Positions 27,023 through 37,663 of a stretch of DNA of 64,000 nt are shown here, in pieces. Position 1 is the first letter of the stretch; each line of letters starts with the position of its first letter. The notes below the pieces were generated by a model. The model was not told the origin of the DNA, searched no databases, and was given only the letters and a program-made list of their open reading frames with translations. The stretch comes from an uncultured Schlesneria sp. (GTDB lineage: Bacteria; Planctomycetota; Planctomycetia; Planctomycetales; Planctomycetaceae). Location: NCBI GenBank assembly GCA_903871875.1, contig CAIQIR010000128.1, positions 1 to 64,000 of the forward strand, written 5' to 3'. The position numbers were made by a program, and so were the translations under genes.

Positions 27023-28933
27023 ATGACCCCAGTGCCGACCGAGACCTCTCAATCGTCCTTTGCCGAAACGGCATTGAAATTGAGCGGGAAAAGTGACGAC
27101 GAAGCTCGCCGGACCGGTGCCATCGATCGTGCCGATGATGAAGTGGAAGCGCTGTTCGCCCAGCGCTATCAAACCACCGCCAGCCCGGCCCATCGTGCCG
27201 TCTGGGATGATTCCGGCGTGCCGATCGATTTGTTCTCGTTCGCCGCCAAGCCGACTCCGCCGAACGTGGCCAAGGTCATGGACGACTCGATCGCCGTGGT
27301 GCGGCGCCGCAGAGAGGCAGGCACGCTCTACGACACGGCCGGCAAGTTGAATACCAGCTTGCTCGAGGAACTGGGGTCGGCCGGCTATTGGGGTCTGTTG
27401 ATCGATCCTCAATACGGTGGATCTGGTGCACCATTTTCCGCTTTCGCTCCGTTTTTGACTCGCATGACGGTTGTTGAACCCACCGTCGCGGGGCTCTCCA
27501 GTGTGCATGGCTGTATCGGTGCCGTCGATCCGGTCCGGACCTTCGGCACGCCCGAACAGCAGCAACGGTTTCTGCCGCAATTCGCCAGCGGTGCTCGCTT
27601 GTCCGCATTCGCGCTCACGGAACCTTGCGCCGGGTCCGATCTGACGGCCCTTCGCACCACCGCCGTCCTCCAGGGCGACGACTATGTGGTGAACGGCGAA
27701 AAGCTGTTCATTACCAACGCGGAACCGGGCCGGACCATTGGCCTCGTTTGTCTGATCGAAGGCAAGCCTGCGGTCTTGATCGTCGATTTGCCCGATGTCG
27801 AAGACGATCGATTCCAGCTGCGAAAGTATGGCATCTATCCGTTACGACGGACGACGAACCAGGGCCTGATTTTTCGGGATTTCCGCGTCCCGGCCGAGAA
27901 CCTGTTGCGGCCGCCGAAAGGCGACGGTTTGACGATTGCTTATCACGGCTTGAATCTCGGTCGGACGGCCGTTTCCGCGTCGGCCGCCGGCAGCATGCGT
28001 GTGATGCTCGCCGAAATGTTGCCTTGGGCCAACTACCGATCGACCTACGGTGCGAAAATCTCGACGCGTGAACTGGTGCTGCGCCGCATCGGTCGTCTGG
28101 CCGGGTTGATCGTTGCGGCCGATGCCCTCACGGCCTGGTGTTCGTCGCTGATCGATAACGGGTATCGTGGCGAGATGGAGTGTATCATCGCCAAGATCTT
28201 CGGCAGCGAAGCTCAGAAAGAGGCGGCGATCGAGTTGCTGATGAAGACGCATGGCGGTCGTTCATTCCTGCATGGCCATCTGTTTGGAGATAACGTTCAC
28301 GATTTTCTCGCTCCCTGTATTTATGAAGGGGAAGGCGAAATGCTGGGGATGGCGTTCTTCAAATCGCTGGTCAAACAGCATGGTGTTGAGTTCTTCGAGC
28401 CGATTGGAAAAGCACTGCAGCAGCACGGCATCAAGCGGCCGAATCTGGCGAATCCCGCCCATCTGTGGGCTCTGCGCGAACCGATCGGACACTATGCCCG
28501 CTGGTGGATTCGCAAAAAGCTGCGCGGCAGCCCTGCTCCCCAGATTCCGGACATTCCCGAAAAACTTCGGCACCATGCCGAGTTTGCCGCGAATTTCCTG
28601 CGTCGTTCGGCGTTGGAAATCAGCGGCGTCATGCGCAAGCACCAATTGGGGCTGGCCGATCGACAATGCCGGATGGCCGAGGTCTCGGCACGAGTGCAGA
28701 CGGCGATCCTCATGCTTTGCACCAGCCTGTATGCCGGACGTCAAACGGACGAAGTGGTGCGAGCGGCCGGAGATTGCTTTTGCCAGGATTTGACCCGTTC
28801 ACTGACGGGACAGCGCCCCAGCGATCAGGATTTCCGGGCCGTCACGAAGTTGGGCGAAGCGATCCGCGATGGCGGGTTTGCTGGACTGGCGGGCCTGCAC
28901 GCGAATGAGATTTTGATGCCCTACGACAATTGA
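27023..28933 (+). CDS. Acyl-CoA dehydrogenase, long form
   Basis: 636 aa. The FAD-dependent core has [14 protein letters not shown] and [14 protein letters not shown], and the catalytic-base Glu is probably in [10 protein letters not shown], in the region where short-chain enzymes have YEGTNE. A C-terminal extension of about 180 residues follows, as in VLCAD/ACAD9-like enzymes. It makes trans-2-enoyl-CoA, the first beta-oxidation step. GGAGG precedes the ATG. It completes the fad run (116 bp after fadA). No electron-transfer flavoprotein gene is nearby. Confidence 0.9.
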   Translation: MTPVPTETSQSSFAETALKLSGKSDDEARRTGAIDRADDEVEALFAQRYQTTASPAHRAVWDDSGVPIDLFSFAAKPTPPNVAKVMDDSIAVVRRRREAGTLYDTAGKLNTSLLEELGSAGYWGLLIDPQYGGSGAPFSAFAPFLTRMTVVEPTVAGLSSVHGCIGAVDPVRTFGTPEQQQRFLPQFASGARLSAFALTEPCAGSDLTALRTTAVLQGDDYVVNGEKLFITNAEPGRTIGLVCLIEGKPAVLIVDLPDVEDDRFQLRKYGIYPLRRTTNQGLIFRDFRVPAENLLRPPKGDGLTIAYHGLNLGRTAVSASAAGSMRVMLAEMLPWANYRSTYGAKISTRELVLRRIGRLAGLIVAADALTAWCSSLIDNGYRGEMECIIAKIFGSEAQKEAAIELLMKTHGGRSFLHGHLFGDNVHDFLAPCIYEGEGEMLGMAFFKSLVKQHGVEFFEPIGKALQQHGIKRPNLANPAHLWALREPIGHYARWWIRKKLRGSPAPQIPDIPEKLRHHAEFAANFLRRSALEISGVMRKHQLGLADRQCRMAEVSARVQTAILMLCTSLYAGRQTDEVVRAAGDCFCQDLTRSLTGQRPSDQDFRAVTKLGEAIRDGGFAGLAGLHANEILMPYDN

Positions 28934-29181
28934 ATTGGTCCTGATTTTCAGGGGGGCCGGCCCTGTTCGGGGACCAGGAATGGGTGGAATTGGCCCGCCG
29001 GCTGGGAAAAAGACTCTCGTCTGGGCCGCTCGTGTGGTGAAATTGCCGACCGTTTCGGCTTATCATGGGGCCATCTCAAAAATGGCCTTCCTGTGGAGTT
29101 TCAGGCGACATGGTTTGTTATCGAAGTGGCTTGATCCAGAACGGCCGCCCGCCGTTGCGCGCGATACGGACCGTGTTGCGT

Positions 29182-32100
29182 ATGGTGCTCAAGCCGACTT
29201 TCTCTGCACTGGCCCGGCAAATGTTGGTGTGGCTGGCGCTGGTCGTGTGTGGACGGGATGTCCTGCAGGCTCAGGAACCGGCTCCCGCGAAAAGTCCGCT
29301 GTCCATAGACGATGCGCTGAAAAGCTTTGTGCTGGCGTCGCCCGAACTGAAGCTGGAATTGGTGGCGGGTGAGCCCGAGGTGATGTCGCCCGTTGCGATC
29401 GCCTTTGGCGCCGACGGCTGTTTATGGGTTGTCGAGATGCGGGATTACCCCTATGGCCCCAAGCCAGGGTCCCAAGACAAACCCAAATCGCGCATCAAGC
29501 GTTTATACGATCACAATCATGATGGTCGATTTGAAACGGCGACCGTGTTTGTGGATGAACTGCTGTTCGCCACCGGTGTGTTGCCTTGGAAAGATGGCAT
29601 CATCGTGACGCTGGGGGGTGAGATCGCCTTCTTCGCCGATCGAGATGGCGACGGTCAGGCCGAATTCAAAGAGACCTGGTTCCAGGGATTCAGCCAGGAA
29701 AATTCACAACTGCGAGCCAACCATCCGACCTTCGGTCCCGATGGCTTCATCTATGTCGCCAACGGCCTGCGTGGCGGTTCGATCGTCGCCGTCAAAGCGG
29801 AATGGCGCGATAAGGCCCTGCCGTTACCGCTGGCTGGTTTCGATTTCCGATTTAATCCGCTGACCGGGGAATACGGCGCGGTCGCCGGCCACGGACAATT
29901 CGGGCTTTGTTTCGACGATTACGGAAATCGATTTGTCTGTTCGAACCGCAATCCCGTGCAGCATGTGGTGTTGGAAGAACCTTACACCCGGCGGAACCCG
30001 TTTTTCGCGATCAAGACCACGGTGCAGGACGTGGCGGCCGCGGCCGAGTACTCGAAGCTTTATCCCATCAGCCAATTCTGGACCACATCGACGCTGCACG
30101 CCAATCAATTTACCGCCGCGTGTGGCGTGACGATCTTTCGTGGCGATGGTCTGCCGCCGGAAAATAAGGGCAATGCGTTCACCTGTGATCCCACGGGCAA
30201 TCTCGTGCACCGGGAATCGCTGGTTCCGCATGGTGCGACTTTTGTCAGTCATCCGGCCGACGGCCAGCACGAGTTTCTGGCCAGTACCGACACTTGGTTT
30301 CGTCCGGTCAATCTGGCCAACGGCCCGGATGGAGCCTTGTATGTCGTCGACATGTATCGCGCGGTGATTGAACATCCCGACTGGATGCCGGCGGAACTCA
30401 GGAATCGAAAGGATTTGAACGATGGCAGTGATCGCGGTCGCATCTGGCGCGTGAAGTCGGACGAATCGATCCTGCCGCAAGAACGTCCCGATCACCCGGT
30501 CGACAAGTTGTCGATTCCGTTCTTGGTACAGCTACTGGATCATCGCAACGCCTGGCATCGCGAAACGGCGTTTCGCCTGCTGTTGGAACGCAATCGGGAT
30601 GAAGTGCTGGATGCGCTCAAAGTCAATTGGAAACAGAATCGATTGACTCGCAGCCGGCTGCCGGTGTTGTGGATGATCCGGTTGCTTGATCCTCGATTAA
30701 CGCCGGCGGTTCTCGCCTGGTCGGAAATTGACAATCGTGACCCGCGCGTTCGCGAACAGGTGATTTCCTTGATCGGTGAAAACCTGGATGAATTGCTGCC
30801 CGATGATGTGGGCGAGATGGCGGCCGAAGAAACGGACGAACGCGTTCGCTTTCGGCTGGCCCTCGACCTTAGCGGACGTAGTACCGATGCGGCGGCCGAG
30901 CGGAAAGCGCTGGTGCGATTGATCGACCGCGGTGTGGACGATCCCTGGCTGCGAGTCGCGATTGGGACGATGAAATCCGATCCGCCGCAGGCTCTGGTGT
31001 CGGACATCCTGGATCGTTGGATGACGTTGAAGTCACCGCCAGGCGGCGCGGCCGAACTGATCGAGCAATTGTCGGAAATTCTGGGTCTGCAAATGGAACC
31101 CAAGCCGGCCAGCGCGATCCTGGCGAAGTTGGTCGAATTCCATCCGCCGGGCTGGGACGCCGCGATCGCCGACATTTCTGCCGCTGGCATACGAGGACTG
31201 GGGCAAGGGGCCGCGCGGCACGGTTATTCGATCGCGGCCTTTCGCGCGGAATTGAATCCGGGTGAACGCGAACGACTCAATCAGTTGATGCACGCCCAAC
31301 GTCAGGTCGCGTCTGATAACGGCGCGGTGGCGGCTCGTCGTCTGGCGGCGATTCGCACGTTGGCCTTCGGCGAAGGTGAGGACGTCGTTTCGACGTTGCT
31401 CAATCTGGCTCTGGCCGACGCCGAGATTCCGATCCGGCTGGCGGCACTCGAAGTCCTGGGGTCACGAAATGATGCCGCGGTGGGACCAAAGATTCTGGCC
31501 GCGTACGACTCCGAGACACCGCAGTTGCGCCGCGCGATGCTCGATCTGTTACTCGCGCAAGAATCGTCGACCCTTTTGTTGTTGACGGCGCTCGAACAAA
31601 GCCAGATCAAACTGTCCGAAATTGATCCCACGCGGCAGGCCCGCTTGACTAAGCATCGCAACAAAAGCATCAGTGCCCGTGCTGAAAAGCTGTTTACTTC
31701 GGCAGTGGCCCCAGATCGCGTCGCCGTGTTGACCAAGTATCAGGCCGCGATCGACGCGAAAGGTGACCCGACACGGGGCCGAGCGATCTTTGAAAAGAAC
31801 TGCGTGACCTGCCATCGCGTGGCCAGCATTGGTGTCAACGTGGGCCCGGATATCGGAGATACGCGAGACAAACAGCCCGCTTACTTGTTGACGAATATTC
31901 TCGATCCCAATCGCGCCGTGGATGCGAACTACTTCGGATTCACGCTGGTGACGAAACAGGGCAAGGTCTATACGGGTCTGGTGAAAGCCGAGACGTCGGT
32001 TTCAATCACGATGCGGATGCCGGAAGGAAAAGAAGAAACGATTTTGCGAGCCGACATTGAGGAATTGAAGACCTCTGGACAGTCGCTGATGCCGGTCGGT

Positions 32101-32196
32101 TTTGAGAAAAATGTCTCGGTGGAACAGATGGCGGATTTGATCGCCTTCCTCAAGAATTGGCGGTATTTGGACGGTTCGATTCCCCTGCCAGAATAA
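29182..32196 (+). CDS. PVC-type cytochrome c / membrane-bound dehydrogenase fusion
   Basis: About 1004 aa from MVLKPTFSAL, which opens a signal peptide (MLVWLALVVCGRDVLQA). Residues 40-430 look like the beta-propeller 'membrane-bound dehydrogenase' domain (PVAIAFGADGCLWVVEMRDY), then a HEAT-like helical region, then a C-terminal cytochrome c with the heme motif CVTCH (FEKNCVTCHRVASIG) and the typical NILDPNRAVDANY segment. This multidomain type is characteristic of planctomycetes and verrucomicrobia and is assumed to be periplasmic and redox-active on sugars or other substrates. 50 bp ahead of the DUF1549/1553 gene. Confidence 0.88.
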   Translation: MVLKPTFSALARQMLVWLALVVCGRDVLQAQEPAPAKSPLSIDDALKSFVLASPELKLELVAGEPEVMSPVAIAFGADGCLWVVEMRDYPYGPKPGSQDKPKSRIKRLYDHNHDGRFETATVFVDELLFATGVLPWKDGIIVTLGGEIAFFADRDGDGQAEFKETWFQGFSQENSQLRANHPTFGPDGFIYVANGLRGGSIVAVKAEWRDKALPLPLAGFDFRFNPLTGEYGAVAGHGQFGLCFDDYGNRFVCSNRNPVQHVVLEEPYTRRNPFFAIKTTVQDVAAAAEYSKLYPISQFWTTSTLHANQFTAACGVTIFRGDGLPPENKGNAFTCDPTGNLVHRESLVPHGATFVSHPADGQHEFLASTDTWFRPVNLANGPDGALYVVDMYRAVIEHPDWMPAELRNRKDLNDGSDRGRIWRVKSDESILPQERPDHPVDKLSIPFLVQLLDHRNAWHRETAFRLLLERNRDEVLDALKVNWKQNRLTRSRLPVLWMIRLLDPRLTPAVLAWSEIDNRDPRVREQVISLIGENLDELLPDDVGEMAAEETDERVRFRLALDLSGRSTDAAAERKALVRLIDRGVDDPWLRVAIGTMKSDPPQALVSDILDRWMTLKSPPGGAAELIEQLSEILGLQMEPKPASAILAKLVEFHPPGWDAAIADISAAGIRGLGQGAARHGYSIAAFRAELNPGERERLNQLMHAQRQVASDNGAVAARRLAAIRTLAFGEGEDVVSTLLNLALADAEIPIRLAALEVLGSRNDAAVGPKILAAYDSETPQLRRAMLDLLLAQESSTLLLLTALEQSQIKLSEIDPTRQARLTKHRNKSISARAEKLFTSAVAPDRVAVLTKYQAAIDAKGDPTRGRAIFEKNCVTCHRVASIGVNVGPDIGDTRDKQPAYLLTNILDPNRAVDANYFGFTLVTKQGKVYTGLVKAETSVSITMRMPEGKEETILRADIEELKTSGQSLMPVGFEKNVSVEQMADLIAFLKNWRYLDGSIPLPE

Positions 32197-32246
32197 GGCG
32201 CTCTCACCGTGGTACCGGTCTGCTGGGATCGGCCTGCTCGTTAGAA

Positions 32247-34706
32247 ATGGACCGGCGAATGAACGTTTGTCGCACGTTGTGTCACGTCACGGCGATTTGC
32301 CTGTGGGGCGGATGGTCGGTTGACGCAGCCGATTCGCTGATGGTATTGCCTCACGAAGTCAAACTGACCGGACCGGCGGCTCGGCAAACACTGTTGGTCG
32401 AGAAGGCCGACGGAGCGCTGGTGACCGCAGCGGTGCGCAGCGGCGTGGTCTGGTCGTCGGGCGATGAACGCATTGCGAAGATCGTCGACGACGCGGTCGT
32501 GCCGGTCGGAAATGGTGCCACCACGATCACGGCGACGGTTGAGGGGCAATCCGCGACAGTGAAGATCGTCGTCGAGAAATTCGCCGATGCTCATCAGTGG
32601 AGCTTTCGTAACCATGTGCAGTCGGTGTTGTCGAAAACCGGTTGCAATAGCGGGGCTTGTCACGGCGCCGCGGCGGGAAAAAACGGGTTCAAATTGTCGC
32701 TGCGAGGCTATGATCCGGAAGGTGACTTCTTCGCGATCACTCGGCAGTCGCGCGGACGACGAGTCGTGTCCGACGATCCAGGCCGCAGTCTGGTTCTGAC
32801 CAAGCCGACCGCCGCGATCCCTCACAAAGGCGGACTGCGATTCACCGAGGACTCGCCCGAATATCGGGTGATCGCGGAATGGATTGCTCAGGGACAACAA
32901 CCGCCGACGGAAACAGATGGCCGCATCGCGCGACTGGAGATTCTTCCCGAGGCATCGCGGCTGAAGGCGGGGACCGAACAGCCGATGATCGTGCGAGCTC
33001 ATTTCAATGATGGGCATGTCGAGGATGTCACACGCTGGGCCAAGTACACGTCAACCAATCACACGGTCTGCTCGGTCGATGACCGAGGTCTGGTCAAGGT
33101 ACTGGGCAGCGGCGAAGGCGCGATCGTGGCGTGGTATCTCGCGCAGAACACGACGGCCACTGTCACGGTTCCGTATGTTCAGGCGGTTCCGCCGCAGGCC
33201 TTCACGAATGCGGAACGATCCAACTTCATTGACGACCTGGTCCTGGAAAAGCTGGTCGCGTTGAATATGCCCCCGTCGCCCAAATCGGGTGACAGCGAGT
33301 TTCTGCGGCGGGTGTATCTCGACACGATTGGCGTTTTGCCCACTGTCGAAGAAGTGAAAGCGTTTCTCGCCGATGCCGATCCGGCGAAGCGGACCGCGCT
33401 GATTGAACAGCTGTTGTCGCGTCCCGAGTTCGTGGACTATTGGGCCTATCAATGGTCTGACGTCTTGCTGCTGACGGGAAATCGGCTGCGTCCCGAGGCG
33501 ATCAAGGCCTATTACAAATGGATTCGCGATCGCGTGGCCGAAAACGTGTCGTGGGCCGAGTTTGCTCGGGGCGTGATTCTGGCCAAAGGCAGCACGGTCG
33601 AAAACGGCGCCGCCAATTTCTATGCACTGCATCAAGACCCGCAGGATATGGTCGAAACGACATCGATGGCCTTTTTGGGAATGTCGATCCAATGCGCCCA
33701 TTGCCATGATCATCCCAACGAGAAATGGACCAACGACGATTACTACGGCATGGTCAGCCTCTTCGCCCGCGTGCGCGGCAAGGGATGGGGCGGCGACTTC
33801 CGCAGTGGTGACGGTATTCGCACGATTTTCGTCGCCGACCGTGGTGAAGTCTTGCAACCACGTACTGCCCGTCCGCAGTTGCCCAAGCCGCTGGACGCGC
33901 AACCAGTCTCGTTCGACGATCCGACGGACCGCCGCGAATACCTGGCGAAGTGGTTGACGTCGCCGCAAAATCCCTATTTCGCCAAGGCGATCGTCAATCG
34001 AATCTGGGCCAATTATCTGGGACGTGGATTGGTGGAAGCCGTCGATGATATTCGGCTCACCAATCCCGCCAGCAACGAGAAGTTATTCCGTCGTCTGGCC
34101 GAAGAGCTAGTCCGTAGCGACTACGACTTGAAGAGTCTGATGCGGACCATTCTGCAATCGGAGACCTATCAGCGATCGCATCTGGTCTTGCCCGAGAACG
34201 AAGCGGATCAGCGTTTTCACGCTCACAGTTTTCCACGTCGGCTGAAGGCGGAAGTGTTGCTGGATGCCCTGTCACAAGTCACGCTCGTGCCCACCGTCTT
34301 CAAAGACCAGCCGCTGAACACGCGCGCCATCCAGCTGCCCGATGCCAGCGTCGCCTCGTACTTTCTCGACACGTTCGGCCGTCCGGAACGGATCCTCACG
34401 TGCACCTGTGAACGATCGGATGAACCGAGCATGACACAGGTGTTGCACCTGACGAACGGCAAGACGATCCAGGAAAAACTCGAAGCAAAAGAAGGACGCG
34501 TCAGCTCGTTGTTGGAAGCCAATGCATCACCGGCCGAAATGATCGACACGATCTATCTGGCCGCATTCTCGCGTTATCCCGACGATCAGGAACGGCAACG
34601 TTTGACGGCGGTGCTCGCCGAAGCGCCTGCTGAGGAGAAACGGTTTGCTCTGGAAGACCTCTTCTGGAGTGTACTGACGTCAAAAGAGTTTTTGTTTCAG
34701 CACTGA
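32247..34706 (+). CDS. DUF1549/DUF1553 protein with Big2 and heme motifs
   Basis: About 819 aa (start 32247 or 32259) with signal peptide (CHVTAICLWGGWSVDAA). Order: a Big2-like Ig domain (about 20-125), a cytochrome-like stretch with CNSGACHG (CX4CH), a second Ig-like piece, DUF1549 (FIDDLVLEKLVALNMPP onward) with a canonical heme motif in CAHCHDHP, then DUF1553 (FAKAIVNRIWANYLG). These proteins are planctomycete-typical and usually sit next to a DUF1501 gene; none follows here. The likely partner is the upstream cytochrome fusion. Function unknown. Confidence 0.85.
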   Translation: MDRRMNVCRTLCHVTAICLWGGWSVDAADSLMVLPHEVKLTGPAARQTLLVEKADGALVTAAVRSGVVWSSGDERIAKIVDDAVVPVGNGATTITATVEGQSATVKIVVEKFADAHQWSFRNHVQSVLSKTGCNSGACHGAAAGKNGFKLSLRGYDPEGDFFAITRQSRGRRVVSDDPGRSLVLTKPTAAIPHKGGLRFTEDSPEYRVIAEWIAQGQQPPTETDGRIARLEILPEASRLKAGTEQPMIVRAHFNDGHVEDVTRWAKYTSTNHTVCSVDDRGLVKVLGSGEGAIVAWYLAQNTTATVTVPYVQAVPPQAFTNAERSNFIDDLVLEKLVALNMPPSPKSGDSEFLRRVYLDTIGVLPTVEEVKAFLADADPAKRTALIEQLLSRPEFVDYWAYQWSDVLLLTGNRLRPEAIKAYYKWIRDRVAENVSWAEFARGVILAKGSTVENGAANFYALHQDPQDMVETTSMAFLGMSIQCAHCHDHPNEKWTNDDYYGMVSLFARVRGKGWGGDFRSGDGIRTIFVADRGEVLQPRTARPQLPKPLDAQPVSFDDPTDRREYLAKWLTSPQNPYFAKAIVNRIWANYLGRGLVEAVDDIRLTNPASNEKLFRRLAEELVRSDYDLKSLMRTILQSETYQRSHLVLPENEADQRFHAHSFPRRLKAEVLLDALSQVTLVPTVFKDQPLNTRAIQLPDASVASYFLDTFGRPERILTCTCERSDEPSMTQVLHLTNGKTIQEKLEAKEGRVSSLLEANASPAEMIDTIYLAAFSRYPDDQERQRLTAVLAEAPAEEKRFALEDLFWSVLTSKEFLFQH

Positions 34707-34728
34707 TTGCCTCGGCCTCTGTTCTTGT

Positions 34729-35814
34729 TCAATCATCGAACAGCCACATCTGGCCGGACAACGGAACGGGGCGGCGGAACTGAGTCGTGTCGAGTGGCCG
34801 GTGGCCTTGTGTCAGTTCGTACTTCTTGGCGAAGACTTCGAATGTCTGACGAATCTGATCGGCGATCTCGCCACGTCCGGTCATGCGTGTGGCGAAGCTG
34901 GCTTCGTACAACTGGCCGCCACGTGTGGACCGTAGCCGGGCCTCGATCTTTTCCCGCTGGTTCGGCAAAGCTCGGGCCAGCCAATCGAGAAAGACCGGCT
35001 TCACCGTCAGCGGCAGCCTTAACAGGACATAAGCGGCCGATGTCGCGCCGGCTTCGGATGCGGCTTTCAGTACCGATGGGATCGCGGAATCGTTGAGGCT
35101 GGGAATGACCGGAGCCACCATGACGTGGGTCGGGACCCCGGCCGCGGTCAGTTCCCGGATCGCCCGCAAGCGAGCGGCCGGGCTGCTCGTTCGCGGTTCC
35201 ATGACGCGAGTCAACGCTTGATCCAGCGTGGTGATGCTGATCGCCACGCTGATCAGATTGTGTTCGGCCATTTGTCCGAGCAGATCGAGATCGCGAGTGA
35301 CCAGCGCGTTCTTGGTGACGATTGCAATCGGTTGACGAGCGTCGAGGGCCACTTGCAGGCAGCGACGGGTCAATTGGAAATGCCGTTCGGCCGGCTGGTA
35401 GCAGTCGGTGACTCCCGACAGCATGACCAATTCGGGACGATAGCTATCGCGAGCCAGCCAGTCGCGAAACAGTTCCGGGGCCCGTTCTTTGACGAAGATC
35501 TTGGTTTCGAAATCGAGACCGGCGCTCAGATCGAGATATTCGTGTGTGGGCCGCGCATAGCAATAGCTGCAGCCGTGGGCACAGCCGCGATAGGGGTTCA
35601 AGCTGTAACGAAAGAAGACGTCGGGGCTGTCATTTTCAGAGACTACCGATTTCGACACGTCGGAAAAATACTCGGTGGGAACCCGAGTGCTGTCCTCGTC
35701 GGCGGTGAAGTCGGGATCGGAAGGATCGTCGACATACTCAATCCGGGCAAACCGATTGGCGGGATTGACTTGGGCTCCGCGTCCAACGGCGTCGGGTCGA
35801 TTCGGTTCGTTCAT
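34729..35814 (-). CDS. Radical SAM protein, PA0069/SplB-like
   Basis: 361 aa. The [4Fe-4S] CX3CX2C motif is in GCAHGCSYCYARP, preceded by SLNPYRG, both typical of the PA0069/Rv2578c family related to spore photoproduct lyase. TKIFVKERAPEL and VTDCYQPAE follow. It would generate a 5'-deoxyadenosyl radical; the substrate of this family is not established. Convergent with the DUF1553 gene (22 bp apart) and 29 bp downstream of the phosphatase gene on the same strand. Confidence 0.85.
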   Translation of the reverse strand: MNEPNRPDAVGRGAQVNPANRFARIEYVDDPSDPDFTADEDSTRVPTEYFSDVSKSVVSENDSPDVFFRYSLNPYRGCAHGCSYCYARPTHEYLDLSAGLDFETKIFVKERAPELFRDWLARDSYRPELVMLSGVTDCYQPAERHFQLTRRCLQVALDARQPIAIVTKNALVTRDLDLLGQMAEHNLISVAISITTLDQALTRVMEPRTSSPAARLRAIRELTAAGVPTHVMVAPVIPSLNDSAIPSVLKAASEAGATSAAYVLLRLPLTVKPVFLDWLARALPNQREKIEARLRSTRGGQLYEASFATRMTGRGEIADQIRQTFEVFAKKYELTQGHRPLDTTQFRRPVPLSGQMWLFDD

Positions 35815-35843
35815 GGAGCCGCTCCTTCGCCTCTGACAGGCTG

Positions 35844-37139
35844 CTAGCCAACTTTGCCCACGACCACGGTGCGATCGTCGGAGGGAACCGCGCCGACTGT
35901 GAACAGTTCCAGAGATTTCATCAGCGATTCGATGATCTCTTGTGGTTCAGACGTGCAGGCCGACAACTCGGCATCCAGTCGATCGGTCCCAAACAGTTCG
36001 CGTTGGGGGCTGGTCGCTTCGACGATTCCGTCCGTGTAGAAAATCAATTGATCCCCGCGGCACAGTGTGACCGTGGCTTCCCGTTTCTCAAATGTGGCCG
36101 ACACACCCAGCGGCAGACTTTGCGCACGATCGAGGGCTTGGATTTGACCTCCGTCGCACGATCGTAAGCGGGGTGGGTTGTGGCCAGCAGAGGCATATTT
36201 TAATCGCAATGATTTCGGATCGAAAATGGCATAGAACGCCGTGACGAACGTCCCCGTTTCACCGACGTAGTGGCTGCAAAGTTTTTCATTCAGATAGGTC
36301 AGCATTTGACTGGGGCACGAGTTGGGGCCGGAATAGGCGTGAGCGATACTGTGCATCACGGCCATCATGACGGCGGCGGGTGTCCCATGTCCACTGACAT
36401 CGGCAATCAAGATTCCCCATTGATCATCGTTCAGCGGGAAGAAGTCATAGTAGTCGCCCCCAGCCCGTTGAGCCGTTTGATAATGGGCGGCCAACCTCAA
36501 GTTGGTGATATTCGGAAGTTGTTTGGGCAGGAGTGAGCGTTGAATCCGAGCGACCGCTTTCAGCTCGCGATCGATTTCTTCGTAGGCCGACTTCAATTGA
36601 CCGGCCAGCACAAGGTTGTTGGTCGCACGTCCGAACAGGTTGGCTAACCAGACCGCTTCGGGCAAACGCTCGTGCGAGAACCCATCGGAAACTCGTCGCG
36701 TATGCAGCGACATGTTCATCGATTTTCCCTGATCCATCAGCGGGATTGCCTGCAGCGATCGTTGCTCGGACAAATACTCGGCAGCGGGGTCTTCAGGCGA
36801 AAACTGCAGATCGTTGATGATTCGCGGTTCATTGCCGTAGATCAACTCGGCGAGCAGCCCCCCCGAAAGCAGCGGCAATCGCGACTGTTCTTTCCAGGGA
36901 TTGATGTCGTCGCTCCACTCGCTGTATCGAGTGATGCGAAATGCGGGATACTCTAATCCGCGGCGACTGATCGCCAACCGCCGATCGATGTGGGGATTCA
37001 CTTCTCGCATGCGAGCATAGTATTCACGCACCATCGCCTGGGGATCGGTCTGATTGCTCAGCTCTCGCATGGTCTCCATGATTTGGGCCAATCGCTGTTG
37101 CCAGCTTTGCTCGGCCAGAAAACCCGATTGTTGAGACAT
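35844..37139 (-). CDS. RsbU-type serine/threonine phosphatase (PP2C/SpoIIE)
   Basis: 431 aa from MSQQSGFLAE (AGGA upstream). The N-terminal 180 residues look like a GAF-like sensor. A helix (IDRELKAVARIQRSLLP) leads into the SpoIIE/PP2C phosphatase with metal sites in AGGDYYDFF, ADVSGHG and DDRTVVV. Such proteins dephosphorylate anti-sigma-factor antagonists in partner-switching signalling. No anti-sigma kinase or STAS protein is nearby. A longer in-frame extension to 37388 lacks coding character. Confidence 0.88.
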   Translation of the reverse strand: MSQQSGFLAEQSWQQRLAQIMETMRELSNQTDPQAMVREYYARMREVNPHIDRRLAISRRGLEYPAFRITRYSEWSDDINPWKEQSRLPLLSGGLLAELIYGNEPRIINDLQFSPEDPAAEYLSEQRSLQAIPLMDQGKSMNMSLHTRRVSDGFSHERLPEAVWLANLFGRATNNLVLAGQLKSAYEEIDRELKAVARIQRSLLPKQLPNITNLRLAAHYQTAQRAGGDYYDFFPLNDDQWGILIADVSGHGTPAAVMMAVMHSIAHAYSGPNSCPSQMLTYLNEKLCSHYVGETGTFVTAFYAIFDPKSLRLKYASAGHNPPRLRSCDGGQIQALDRAQSLPLGVSATFEKREATVTLCRGDQLIFYTDGIVEATSPQRELFGTDRLDAELSACTSEPQEIIESLMKSLELFTVGAVPSDDRTVVVGKVG

Positions 37140-37663
37140 GAGACAGATCCTGATCACGACGAATATGGTCAACTCAATAATAGCAGAGCGGCTGTCGATT
37201 GGCGTTCGGGAATGGAAATCTTCAGCGAAATCGACAGGGGGAACAAACGACGGCAGAAGGTGTTCGACTGTCGTGATCGACAATCCCTTCGTCATGATTG
37301 ACGAAAGCTGTTTGTTTCTGGTCGGCATCTTCGAGGATTTTCGTGGAGCCGGACAGAAACGTTTTCCTCGGAGATTTCGGTATCCCACAGCAAGACTTTT
37401 TTTGATGGATTGAGGACTGCGAAGGTCTGTATCAAATCCACGTCGGCCGATTTGTTTGATGACGATTCCTCGACGTTATCGTTGTCACTTCTTCGGACAC
37501 GCGATTCGCGATGAGGTTCGAAACGCTTTCCAATCGGCCGCTCTTTCGCGATCGAGTGGATTCGTAACAGGCGACGACGGCCCCAAATGAACTTCATCAA
37601 CAGAACGCTGTCCGTGATTGGCCGCTGTGTATCGGCGAAGACGATTCGCGTAGTGGCTCTATG
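37140..37663. other. Intergenic, 524 bp
   Basis: Between the phosphatase and the SLOG/AbiGi-like gene, both on the minus strand. A 102-codon minus ORF (37292-37600) has no recognisable features and odd composition; I do not call it. The phosphatase promoter should lie here. Confidence 0.4.

Noticed and set aside
25704-27074. 456-codon minus-strand ORF opposite fadA
   Set aside because: Antisense of an intact thiolase, reads as low-quality Arg/His/Gln-rich sequence.
37292-37600. 102-codon minus ORF between two genes
   Set aside because: No motif, no ribosome site worth trusting and atypical composition; left as intergenic.
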